A DNA stretch of 49,312 nt from NCBI GenBank assembly GCA_028287035.1, contig JAQBQL010000251.1:1-49312 (forward strand). The letters run 5' to 3'. Below the pieces are notes generated by a model. It did not search any database and was not told the origin of the DNA. It was given only the letters and a program-made list of their open reading frames with translations. Origin of the DNA: Labilithrix sp. Lineage in GTDB: Bacteria; Myxococcota; Polyangia; Polyangiales; Polyangiaceae. Of the stretch, positions 35,841 to 43,699 are shown piece after piece (position 1 is the first letter of the stretch; each line of letters opens with the position of its first letter). Position numbers and translations under genes: made by a program.

Positions 35841-36611
35841 ATGGGCCTGTTCGATTTTCTGAAGAGCAAAAATGGCAGCAGCAGCAAGGACGGCGAGAAG
35901 AAGCCGGAGCCTGCAGCCAGGAAGTCCAATGCCGCGGCCCGCTGGGCCGAGGCGGCGGGAAGCAAGCGTGCACAGGCTTACGACCGCCAGGAAGCCATCC
36001 AGGAGCTGTGCAAGCTCCGCTCTCCCGAGGCGGTCGAAGCGCTCCTGAAGCGTTTCACGTTCGCGACCGATCCCTCGATCACCGATCAGGAGGAGAAGGA
36101 AGCGGCGTTCGAGGGCATCGTGGCCGCGGGGCGTGACGGCATCGAGCCCGTTCGCGCCTTCGCCGCGCGGGCCGAGAGCGTGTCGGCGCCGATCCGGATC
36201 CTGAAGGCGGTCCTCAACGAGGACGAGGTCGTCGAGGAGCTGCTGGTCTGGCTCGCGCGCTGGGACACCGAATACGCCAAGTTCGTCGACCCGAAGCTCC
36301 AGGTGCTCCAGGCGCTCGAGGAGTACAAGCACCCGAAGATCCGTGCGGCGGTCGAGCCGTTCCTGCAGGACTTCACCGAGCAGGCGCGCCTCCACGCGGG
36401 CGTCGCGACCCTCGCGCAGGACGATCCCGAGGCGGTCGGTCCGCTCCTCGCCGCATTCCTCGAGGAGGAGAGCGTCCGCATCCGTGGCCGCATCGCCGAC
36501 GGGTTCATCGCGAAGGGCTGGGACGTCCCGGAAGAGCACCGCGACGCGATCCGCAAGGTCCTGCCGTCGCAGTACGCGATCGACGGCACCGGCCGCTTCA
36601 CGAAGCGCTGA
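35841..36611 (+). CDS. Cytoplasmic HEAT-like repeat protein
   Basis: The ATG at 35841 follows AGGAG at six bases and gives 256 residues without signal peptide. After a Lys/Ala-rich head (SKNGSSSKDGEKKPEP) the rest is helical, with repeated units of about 35 residues such as QEAIQELCKLRSPEAVEALLKRF, QVLQALEEYKHPKIRAAVEPFL and HAGVATLAQDDPEAVGPLLAAFLEEESVRIRGRI. These are HEAT-like units known to bind proteins. Its closeness to the HAMP gene suggests it may be the cytoplasmic partner. A strong hairpin follows the stop. Confidence 0.83.
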   Translation: MGLFDFLKSKNGSSSKDGEKKPEPAARKSNAAARWAEAAGSKRAQAYDRQEAIQELCKLRSPEAVEALLKRFTFATDPSITDQEEKEAAFEGIVAAGRDGIEPVRAFAARAESVSAPIRILKAVLNEDEVVEELLVWLARWDTEYAKFVDPKLQVLQALEEYKHPKIRAAVEPFLQDFTEQARLHAGVATLAQDDPEAVGPLLAAFLEEESVRIRGRIADGFIAKGWDVPEEHRDAIRKVLPSQYAIDGTGRFTKR

Positions 36612-36632
36612 GAAGCCCGGAGCGCGACGACA

Positions 36633-36676
36633 AACGAAGAAGAGGCGGCCGGTCACCCGGTCGCCTCTTCTTCGTT
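36633..36676. terminator. Long hairpin terminator between convergent genes
   Basis: AACGAAGAAGAGGCGGCCGG (36633-36652) and CCGGTCGCCTCTTCTTCGTT (36657-36676) pair over 20 bases, with one G-T pair and a four-base loop (TCAC). It begins 21 bases after the HEAT gene stop and ends 34 bases before the barrel gene stop. The two flanking genes converge on it, so it probably stops both transcripts. No long T tract is present on either side. Confidence 0.7.
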
Positions 36677-36710
36677 GTCGGTGTCGTGCTCGTACGCGCC
36701 TAGGCGCGGA

Positions 36711-37559
36711 TCACTCGCTGACGATCGGCTTCGGGAAGGAGAACCCGGCGCCGATGAACACCATCTGGTTGAACTTGAAGGTGCGATCCTCCGCGTCCAC
36801 CTTGTTGTCCGGGAAGCCCTTGTCCGGACCGGTGCCGCGCGAGTCGAACCCGCCGCGGTTCCAGGAGAACGGATAGGCGCGGTACTCGAAGTTCACGCTC
36901 ACCAGGCTCGACGCGTAGAGCGTGAGCCCGAGGCCGAACGACGGAGCGACCGCGGTGCGCGTCTCGGTCGCGAACGACGCGGGCGTCGTGCACGACGTGC
37001 AGTCCTTGCGCTCGCGGACGCCGACGAAGGCCACGCCGCCGTGGAGGTAGAGGTCGGTGTCGACGAACAGCTTCTGGAACAGGGCGAGCTTCCCGCGGAA
37101 CGGGCTGAACGTGACCTGCGGGGTCGCCATGTACTTCAGCTGACCGGTCTGGTCCGAGTACGACTGGACGTTCTTGCCCGGAAGGTTCGTCGCGGTGCGC
37201 GAGTTACGCGGCGCCGTGGCGTCGATCTTCTCGGTCAGGTCGGTGTCCGCGTTGATGATGGCATAGCCACCGAACACGCCGACTCCGAGCCAATCGAAGA
37301 TGTTGTACTGGACGCGGCCGGCCAGGAAGAACGGCCGCTCGTACTCGAAGAGGAGGGGAAGCCCCGCGCCGATGGCGACCTCGAAGCGCTGCTGCCGGTA
37401 GAGACGGAGCTTGCGAACGGAGGGGGCGCCGGCGAGCGGGCCAGTGATCTGGAGCTCCTGCGCCTGCGCCGGCTTCGACACGGCCGTGACGGCGCCGAGC
37501 GCGAGCACGGCCGCGACGGTCGCGCCTGCCTTGGAGAGCGTTGCCTTGATCCGGGTCAT
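36711..37559 (-). CDS. Outer-membrane beta-barrel protein, myxobacterial type
   Basis: A reverse ATG at 37559 with GAGG nine bases upstream gives 282 residues beginning MTRIKATLSKAGATVAAVLALG and a signal ending PAQAQE. A GTG at 37595, overlapping the upstream stop, would add 12 residues ahead of the leader. The mature protein alternates short strands (FEVAIGAGLPLLFEYERPFFLAGRVQYNIFDWLGVGVFGGYAI, SFGLGLTLYASSLVSVNFEYRAYPF) separated by turns, as in outer-membrane barrels, and ends VFIGAGFSFPKPIVSE. Cys pair CTSC lies in a loop. This resembles the tandem barrel families of myxobacteria, to which GltA/GltB-type proteins belong. The partner upstream gene has the same design. Confidence 0.8.
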   Translation of the reverse strand: MTRIKATLSKAGATVAAVLALGAVTAVSKPAQAQELQITGPLAGAPSVRKLRLYRQQRFEVAIGAGLPLLFEYERPFFLAGRVQYNIFDWLGVGVFGGYAIINADTDLTEKIDATAPRNSRTATNLPGKNVQSYSDQTGQLKYMATPQVTFSPFRGKLALFQKLFVDTDLYLHGGVAFVGVRERKDCTSCTTPASFATETRTAVAPSFGLGLTLYASSLVSVNFEYRAYPFSWNRGGFDSRGTGPDKGFPDNKVDAEDRTFKFNQMVFIGAGFSFPKPIVSE

Positions 37560-37591
37560 CGTGGTGGGCCTCAGCATGGTCGCGGGGATCA

Positions 37592-38599
37592 TCACTTCGG
37601 CAACCGATACTCCCAGCTGAACGGCAGGAAGACGCTGATGCCGAGCTGGGCTTGGAAGTTGTTGGTGAGCGGCTTCTCGCCGTACCAGGTATTGGGGTTA
37701 CGCTGCTCCGACTGCGTGGACGCGACCGAGGTGGCCTCGAGCTGCTCCACGTAGATGTAGTCGCGGAGCTCTGCGGTCACGGCGAACCAGCGGTTCAGGA
37801 ACACGCGGAGGCCGATGCCGAGCGACATGGCGAGGCGCCAGTCGTAATCGAACTTGCGGTTGTCCGGGTCGATGACCGCGATCGGACGCGAGCGAATCGC
37901 GCCGACGCCGCCGACCAGGTAGCCGTCGTAGTGGAAGATGAACTGCTGGAATCCGGAGAACTTTCCGTAGATCGGCACATAGGTGAAGTTCACCGTGCCG
38001 GCCGCCTGGTACTCGTTCAGCGGCACCGCGAGACGGGTCGCGCGGCGGTTCTGGAAGTTGAAGTCCGAGTCGCTGTTGAACGGCTGGTGGAACGTGCCGT
38101 TCAGGCCGATCGCGAGCACGTTCGTCAGGTAGTAGTTCACGCCGAGACCGGGCCCGCCGTGACCGACGAACTGGTCGTTCATGCTGAAGCTCCAGTAGGG
38201 CATCAGCTCCACGCGATGGCGGCGCAGCGCGTAGATCTGCTGGACCGCGTAGACGTCCGCCTTGACGTCCTTCTTCGCCGCGGCCTGGATGTCGCCCGCC
38301 TTCGGACAGGCCGAGGGGTCGATCTCGCAGATGCCACCACCGCTGGCCGGCGGAGTCGCCGTGCCAGGGTCGCCGCCCGGAGGCGCCGCCGGAGCGTCAC
38401 CACCTGCTGCCGGCGCGCCTGCAGGCGCGTCGATGTCACCGAGATCGCCACCCGCGGGTGCGGGGGCAGGAGCCGGAGCCGGGGCCGGGGCAGTCGGCGC
38501 GGGCTTGGGCTTTCCACCCGGCTTCTTCGGCTGCGCAAAGGCAGCCTGTGGCAACAGCATGACTGCTGCCATGAGGAGCCAGATTCGAGCCTGCTTCAT
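37592..38599 (-). CDS. Outer-membrane beta-barrel protein with Pro/Ala-rich N-terminal linker
   Basis: The ATG at 38599 is preceded by AAGGGG at a good distance. The 335-residue product has a signal peptide (MKQARIWLLMAAVMLLPQAAFAQ) and a long Pro/Ala/Gly linker (about 24-90) with repeated PAPA dipeptides that could cross peptidoglycan. The barrel part begins near 115: VELMPYWSFSMNDQFVGHGGPGLGVNYYLTNVLAIGLNG, GFQQFIFHYDGYLVGGVGAI, SLGIGLRVFLNRWFAVTAELRDYIY and a final LGISVFLPFSWEYRLPK. Both genes in this pair have the same order and probably share one transcript. An interval of 198 bases separates it from the ftsY end and should hold its promoter, though no convincing boxes were seen. Confidence 0.82.
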   Translation of the reverse strand: MKQARIWLLMAAVMLLPQAAFAQPKKPGGKPKPAPTAPAPAPAPAPAPAGGDLGDIDAPAGAPAAGGDAPAAPPGGDPGTATPPASGGGICEIDPSACPKAGDIQAAAKKDVKADVYAVQQIYALRRHRVELMPYWSFSMNDQFVGHGGPGLGVNYYLTNVLAIGLNGTFHQPFNSDSDFNFQNRRATRLAVPLNEYQAAGTVNFTYVPIYGKFSGFQQFIFHYDGYLVGGVGAIRSRPIAVIDPDNRKFDYDWRLAMSLGIGLRVFLNRWFAVTAELRDYIYVEQLEATSVASTQSEQRNPNTWYGEKPLTNNFQAQLGISVFLPFSWEYRLPK

Positions 38600-38797
38600 C
38601 GAGAGACCCCTTTGGTTTCGTCGTGCAAGGGAACGGGAGAGACTGGGCTAACGCGTGAGAAAAATTGGGGATTCAGGCTTCTTGCAAAACCGCGGGGCAC
38701 GTTATCACGAACGTTTTCAGCGGAGCAATCTGTAAAAAGTCTCAAACTGCACACAGCTCTTTGCGGGCCTGGTTGAAAGCAGATCCTCGGCGGCTTT

Positions 38798-40045
38798 TCA
38801 CGCGGCTACGACCTCGTCGTCGTCGCGCCCGAAGAGTGCCTCGACGAAGTCGACGGCGACGAATTCTCGGAGATCTTCGGCGCGCTCGCCAAGCCCGATG
38901 TAGCGGACCGGGACCTTCAGCTCGTCGCACACGCCGAGCACGACGCCGCCCTTCGCCGTGCCATCCAGCTTCGTCAGGATGAGGCCGGTGAGCTCCAGGG
39001 CGTCCTTGAACAGGGCCGCCTGGGTGAGGGCGTTCTGGCCCGTCGTGGCGTCGAGGACGAGGAGCGTCTCGTGGGGAGCGCCGTCCATCGCCTTCGCGAT
39101 CGTGCGCTTCACCTTCTTGATCTCGTCCATCAGGTTCACCTTCGTGTGAAGGCGTCCTGCGGTGTCGACGAGGAGCACGTCCGCGGGGCCTTCCTGGGCG
39201 CGCTTGGTCGCCTCGAAGGCGACGGCCCCGGGATCGGAGCCCTCCTTGCCCTTCACGACCTCGGCGCCGACGCGCTTGCCCCAGACCTCGAGCTGCTGGA
39301 CGGCGGCGGCGCGGAACGTGTCGCCGGCCGCGAGGATGACCTTCTTGCCGTCCGCGTTCCACTTGGTCGCGAGCTTGCCGATCGTGGTCGTCTTGCCGAC
39401 GCCGTTCACGCCGACCATCAGGACCACGATGGGCTTCTGCTTCGAGCCGCGGACGCTGAGCGGTCCAGGCGGGCCGCTCTGGGATTCGGTGAGGATCCGC
39501 GTGGCCTCGGCCCTGAGCGCGGCCCACACGGCGTCGGAGTCGGAGAGCTCGTTCTTCGCGAGGCGCTCGCGAAGGCGGGCGAGGATGGCGTGGGTCGTCT
39601 TCACGCCGACGTCGCTCGTGAGCATGACCTCCTCCATCTGTTCGAGGATGGCCGGGTCGATCTCGGTCTTGCCGACGAAGATGGCCTTGAGACGGGCCAT
39701 GAACCCGCCGCGCGTCGCCGCGAGGCCCTTGCGCAGGCCCGCGACGTCCTTCTTCGACGCGACGGGCGGCGCCGCGGTCGTCGGCTCGACGGGGACGGGA
39801 AGGTCGCCGATCGAGTCGGAGGGCAGCACGTCGGTCGAGGGCAGGGACTCGACGAGCGGCGGCTTCCGCCCGGCCTGCGCCTTCTCCACCGAGCGCGTCG
39901 TGTCGGCGGGCGCGGTCCGCGGGCCGCGCGTGTCACGCTTGTCTGCAGCGGCGGGCGGCGCCTCCGTCTTCTTGCGGAAGAACAGCAGGTAGACCAGCAC
40001 CGCCACGACCGCGATGACGACGAGGACGATGCGCAGGTTGTCCAT
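38798..40045 (-). CDS. ftsY: FtsY, signal-recognition-particle receptor with N-terminal membrane anchor
   Basis: The 415-residue product starts with a membrane helix (about 5-24, [19 protein letters not shown]), then an acidic/Pro-rich linker to about 110 and the helical N domain ([29 protein letters not shown]). The GTPase G domain has G1 GVNGVGKT (212-219), G2 DTFRAAA, G3 DTAGR and G4 [10 protein letters not shown], with the C-terminal [10 protein letters not shown] closing loop. FtsY docks SRP-bound ribosomes at the membrane for co-translational insertion. An intrinsic anchor, as opposed to the amphipathic A domain of E. coli, occurs in several other phyla. The next upstream gene on the strand is the Ig-like protein with 39 bases between. 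Confidence 0.97.
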   Translation of the reverse strand: MDNLRIVLVVIAVVAVLVYLLFFRKKTEAPPAAADKRDTRGPRTAPADTTRSVEKAQAGRKPPLVESLPSTDVLPSDSIGDLPVPVEPTTAAPPVASKKDVAGLRKGLAATRGGFMARLKAIFVGKTEIDPAILEQMEEVMLTSDVGVKTTHAILARLRERLAKNELSDSDAVWAALRAEATRILTESQSGPPGPLSVRGSKQKPIVVLMVGVNGVGKTTTIGKLATKWNADGKKVILAAGDTFRAAAVQQLEVWGKRVGAEVVKGKEGSDPGAVAFEATKRAQEGPADVLLVDTAGRLHTKVNLMDEIKKVKRTIAKAMDGAPHETLLVLDATTGQNALTQAALFKDALELTGLILTKLDGTAKGGVVLGVCDELKVPVRYIGLGERAEDLREFVAVDFVEALFGRDDDEVVAA

Positions 40046-40084
40046 GGGGCCGGGGCCACTTATATGGAGCGCTCGGGTGGGGCG

Positions 40085-41932
40085 TCAACGACGGTCGACG
40101 GCTTCGCCACTTTCCGGTGCGGGTGCAGGATTGTCCTTGGCCCGATCGGTGGCGGCCCCGGGCGCGATGGCGGGCGCCATGCGGTCGATCTCGCCCTCGA
40201 GCCGCGCGTCGACCTCGCCGCCGCCGAAGACGGCCTTCTCCACCGCGTCGGCCCAGCGTGCGGTCTGCGCGTCCTCCGCGGCCGTTCGACGCACGTGCCC
40301 GGGCGTCGGCTCGGGTCTCACGTCGAACGGCTTGCCGCGTGCGCGCGCCCATTTCACGAGGCGTGCGAGGACCGCCCTGCGGCGCAGAACGAGGGCGATC
40401 GACAGCTCGCCCGCCGCCGGCAGGTTCTGCGCGAGGCGCGCGTGCAGCGGCGCCTCGGCGGCCATCTGCTCGTCGCCGACGAGCCCGGGTAGCCCCTCGA
40501 AGCGAAAGGACCCGCCCGCGTCGGTGAGGGCGGAAGCCAGCACCGTTCGCCCGTCGAAGGTGCCGCGCTCGATCCACACGCGGGCGCCGCGCACGGGCGT
40601 CCCCTCGTGGGCATCGACGATCGTGCCTCGCCAGCCGACCTCGCCGCGCCCGGCCGGCCTCACCACCTCGAGACGCGGCTTACCGATGTCCTTCATGATG
40701 TCCGCCTTCACGGGCGCCGGCTCGGGCTTGCTCCGCTTCGACGCCACGCGCCCGACCAGGAAGAACGCGAGGACCGCGATGCCGGCGAGAAGGACGGGGA
40801 GCCTCGAGAGGAGGCCCGGACCCCGGATCGGGATCTTCACGACGAGGTCGCCGAGGGCCTCGTACCAGGGGGCGCTCGCCACGTAACGGAGGCGCACCGG
40901 CATCTCGGCGCCCTGCGCCGCGAAGGTGAGGGTGAGATGCGCCACCCCGCGCTCCACGGGGGCGGCGCCGACGACCGTGTCGCCGACGCGCGCCTCGACC
41001 GTGCCCTCGGCCACGGGGCCCGTCGTCGCGCCGACCTCGACATCGAGCGGGATCCCGTCCTCGGGGACGCGCGCGGTGAGCTCGCCGCGCTCGGCAGCGT
41101 CGGAATGCAGGGTCACCTTGACCCGGCGCTCCACCTCGGCAACCTGCTGCGCGAAGGCGGTCTGCGCGTCTCCCGCGAACGAGACCCGGAGCACGCCTCG
41201 CCCGGGCGGCCCGAGCCGCGCGGTCTCGACCACGAAGCGCGCCCGTCCCGACGTGTCGGTGACGGCGCGTCCGAGGTCGGCGTCCTTCTCGTTCCCGAGC
41301 GTCAGCGCGAGGCCTTGCTTCGCGAGGGTGGCGCCGTCCTCCTCGACCAGCGCGGCGGCCTCGAGCTCCACCCGCGGGCTGTCGAGGGAGATCACGCGCG
41401 GAGTGGGATCGAAGCGCAGTAGGAGCGCCTGCCGCGAGAGATCGAACGCGGCATCGAGATCGGCGGCATCGACGAGGCCCGAGCCCTTCCACGAAAGGTG
41501 GGCGAGGTGACGGTCGGGCACGAGCCGCGCGCGGAAACAGAAGCGTCCGCCCTCGTCGGTGACCGCCGCGATGTCCGGCGCGTCGGGCGTGCCGACGACG
41601 CGCACGCCGTAGGCCGCGGGTGCGCGATCGGCGGCCCTGTCGCACGACCGCGCCGCGCGCACCCCCTCGAGCACGCGCGGGTCACGGGGATCGCTCTCGC
41701 GCACGACGTGGACGAGCACCGTCTCGCCGGCCAGCGGCTGTCCGGCGTCGTCGACGAGCGTGCCGGTGAGGACGAGATCGCCCTGATCGCGCGTGGCGTG
41801 CGCGGTCAGCTTCGCGCTGCCCCTCACCCGGATACGTAGGCCCTCTGCACGTGCAGTGGAGGTGAGCGGGAACGTTAGCGCCCAGACGACCACAAGAAGT
41901 CGTACGAGCCGGTGGAAGCTGCGTCGGTTCAT
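40085..41932 (-). CDS. Ig-like/carboxypeptidase-regulatory-domain membrane protein with DUF4129-like tail
   Basis: The start chosen is ATG at 41932 (615 residues); it opens a good signal peptide, MNRRSFHRLVRLLVVVWALTF, whereas the upstream in-frame ATG at 42040 adds 36 non-signal residues. The extracytoplasmic part has several beta-sandwich units: DLVLTGTLVDDAGQPLAGETVL, FCFRARLVPDRHLAHLSW and LELEAAALVEEDG-type repeats, each with the VxDxxGxPLxG pattern of Ig/CarboxypepD_reg domains. One membrane helix follows (about 376-396), flanked by basic residues on the C-terminal side. The last 215 residues hold another regulatory-like unit (GTIVDAHEGTPVRGARVWIERG) and a DUF4129-like segment (LARLVKWARARGKP, then TPGHVRRTA). 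The role is unknown; DUF4129 is often encoded near MoxR/transglutaminase genes. Confidence 0.8.
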   Translation of the reverse strand: MNRRSFHRLVRLLVVVWALTFPLTSTARAEGLRIRVRGSAKLTAHATRDQGDLVLTGTLVDDAGQPLAGETVLVHVVRESDPRDPRVLEGVRAARSCDRAADRAPAAYGVRVVGTPDAPDIAAVTDEGGRFCFRARLVPDRHLAHLSWKGSGLVDAADLDAAFDLSRQALLLRFDPTPRVISLDSPRVELEAAALVEEDGATLAKQGLALTLGNEKDADLGRAVTDTSGRARFVVETARLGPPGRGVLRVSFAGDAQTAFAQQVAEVERRVKVTLHSDAAERGELTARVPEDGIPLDVEVGATTGPVAEGTVEARVGDTVVGAAPVERGVAHLTLTFAAQGAEMPVRLRYVASAPWYEALGDLVVKIPIRGPGLLSRLPVLLAGIAVLAFFLVGRVASKRSKPEPAPVKADIMKDIGKPRLEVVRPAGRGEVGWRGTIVDAHEGTPVRGARVWIERGTFDGRTVLASALTDAGGSFRFEGLPGLVGDEQMAAEAPLHARLAQNLPAAGELSIALVLRRRAVLARLVKWARARGKPFDVRPEPTPGHVRRTAAEDAQTARWADAVEKAVFGGGEVDARLEGEIDRMAPAIAPGAATDRAKDNPAPAPESGEAVDRR

Positions 41933-42087
41933 GAAGTTTCCGTCGCCGCCGCTCGTCGATCGGAGGCCGAGCGAGAGGGCCGCGGAGTCGCCCGTGAGCT
42001 CCCGAACACTAGCGAAAAGGGAGTGCGAGCGCGCCTGCAATGCATGATAGCTTTTGGACGTCGATGCTCTGGACCGGCCAGCGCGCC

Positions 42088-42909
42088 ATGAAGTGTTGGA
42101 CGAAGAGCATCGCGCTCGCGACCGTGGCGGTCGTGACGACGCTCACCCCCACCGTCGCGCGAGCCGACGCGGACCGCGTCCGCTTCCTCGCCGATAAGCT
42201 CAAGTCGGACGACTTCCGCGTGCGCACGAACGCGGCGCTCGCGCTCGGCGCAACGAGCGACGACCTCGCCGTGGAGCCGCTCTGCCAGGCGCTGTCCGAT
42301 GGCAGCGAGGTCGTTCGCCAGGCCTCTGCGGTCGCGATGAAGCGCCTCGGCAAGCCCCAGGCGCTCGGCTGCCTGAAGGACCGCGCCTCGCGCGAGGGCG
42401 ACGATGCGGTGAAGAGCGCGATCGCCCGCGCAATCGAGTCGCTCCCGGCCGCCGGCGGAAGCGACGACGCGATCAAGAACAACCCGAACGCGAAGTACTA
42501 CATCGCGATCTCGTCCATCTCGAACGCGACCACCCGCTCGCAGGTCGAGGTGGAGTCCGTCGTGATGAAGGCGATCAAGGCGAAGCTCGAGGCCGCCGGC
42601 AACGTGCAGATCGCGCCGCCGAAGGAGAGCGCGGACAGCGCCCGCGACGCGATGAAGAAGCGGAAGCTGAACGGCTTCTACCTCGCCGTCGCCGTCGACC
42701 GCTTCGACTACTCCGGCGGCAATCTGCGGGTGAAGGTGAAGATCGGCGTCTTCACGTATCCAGGCAAGTCTCTCCTCGGCAACGTCGACAAGGGCCTGAC
42801 CAAGGAAGGCGTGTCGTCCGGCGACAAGTCATCGGAAGATCAGCTCCTTGATCTCGCCGCGGGCCTCGCCAGCGAGCAGTTCGCGCAAAACGCGAGCGCA
42901 TTCCTCTAA
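42088..42909 (+). CDS. Exported HEAT-repeat protein
   Basis: The start at 42088 (MKCWTKSIALATVAVVTTLTPTVARA) gives a clear signal peptide and 273 residues; earlier in-frame ATGs at 42064 and 42040 lack better ribosome-binding signals. The mature N-terminal part has two to three HEAT units (FLADKLKSDDFRVRTNAALALGATSDDLAVEPLCQAL, GSEVVRQASAVAMKRLGKPQALGCL). Residues about 145-273 form a second domain: KYYIAISSISNATTRSQVEVESVVMKAIKAKLEAAGNVQI, then FYLAVAVDRFDYSGGNLRVKVKIGVFTYPGKSLLGNVD. I do not recognise it. It precedes the HAMP protein gene by 12 bases, a probable operon partner. Confidence 0.83.
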   Translation: MKCWTKSIALATVAVVTTLTPTVARADADRVRFLADKLKSDDFRVRTNAALALGATSDDLAVEPLCQALSDGSEVVRQASAVAMKRLGKPQALGCLKDRASREGDDAVKSAIARAIESLPAAGGSDDAIKNNPNAKYYIAISSISNATTRSQVEVESVVMKAIKAKLEAAGNVQIAPPKESADSARDAMKKRKLNGFYLAVAVDRFDYSGGNLRVKVKIGVFTYPGKSLLGNVDKGLTKEGVSSGDKSSEDQLLDLAAGLASEQFAQNASAFL

Positions 42910-42921
42910 GGACACGACACG

Positions 42922-43689
42922 ATGACGACCTCTTCGACCGCCCCCAGCTCCCCCGTTCCCAGCACCCCCGCGCAGCCCGTGAGGTACAAGCGGAGCCTCA
43001 AGAACTACCTGCTGGACCCCCGGTTCCAGCTGAAGTGGACGGGCATGATCATCGGGGTCGCCTTCGTGATCAGCGCGATCATGGGCGTGTTCCTTTACCG
43101 GACGACCAGCGAGGTCACCGCGCAGAGCCACAAGGTCATCGCCCAGGGCGAAGGGCTCATCAAGGAGAGCCAGAAGAACTCCGACCTCGTGAAGATGCAG
43201 ATCAAGGAGCAGTACGCGGACGCCCCGGAGCTCGCGAAGAGCTTCGCGAAGGGCGCCGAGGAGCTCGATCAGGAGATCGAGACGAAGCACCGGCAGCTGC
43301 TCGCGCAGCAGCAGCTGACGATCTCACAGCAGAACACGATGCTCCGTTCCCTCGTGGCGGGCCTCGCGCTGCTCGTCGTGCTCATCGGCGTCCTCGGCAT
43401 CTACTTCACGCACAAGGTCGTCGGCCCCATCTACAAGATGAAGATGCTGCTCCGGCAGGTGGGTGACGGGAAGCTCAACTTCCACGGCAAGCTTCGCAAG
43501 GGCGACGAGCTCCAGGACTTCTTCGAGGTCTTCGCGCAGATGGTGGAGAAGCTGAAGGACCGTCAGCGTCGCGAGGTCGAGGAGCTCGAGTCCGCGATGT
43601 CTGCCGCCCGGCAGAGCGGCGCGAGCGAGGAGGCGATCGGCAAGATCCAGCACGTCCGCGACGAGATGAAGGCCGCGCTCGACGTCTGA
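42922..43689 (+). CDS. Two-helix HAMP protein without an output domain
   Basis: AAGGA precedes the ATG. The 255-residue protein has a polar N-terminus (1-35), membrane helices at about 40-60 and 143-165, and a roughly 80-residue, strongly helical periplasmic region with coiled-coil character (EELDQEIETKHRQLLAQQQL). A HAMP domain follows (VVGPIYKMKMLLRQVGDGKLNFHGKLRKGDELQDFFEVFAQMVEKL) and a charged coiled coil ends the protein at 255. There is no methyl-accepting, kinase or cyclase domain, so the signal would pass to another protein through the coiled coil. It follows the exported HEAT gene and converges with a beta-propeller-like lipoprotein gene. Confidence 0.85.
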   Translation: MTTSSTAPSSPVPSTPAQPVRYKRSLKNYLLDPRFQLKWTGMIIGVAFVISAIMGVFLYRTTSEVTAQSHKVIAQGEGLIKESQKNSDLVKMQIKEQYADAPELAKSFAKGAEELDQEIETKHRQLLAQQQLTISQQNTMLRSLVAGLALLVVLIGVLGIYFTHKVVGPIYKMKMLLRQVGDGKLNFHGKLRKGDELQDFFEVFAQMVEKLKDRQRREVEELESAMSAARQSGASEEAIGKIQHVRDEMKAALDV

Positions 43690-43699
43690 GTCGTCCGGG

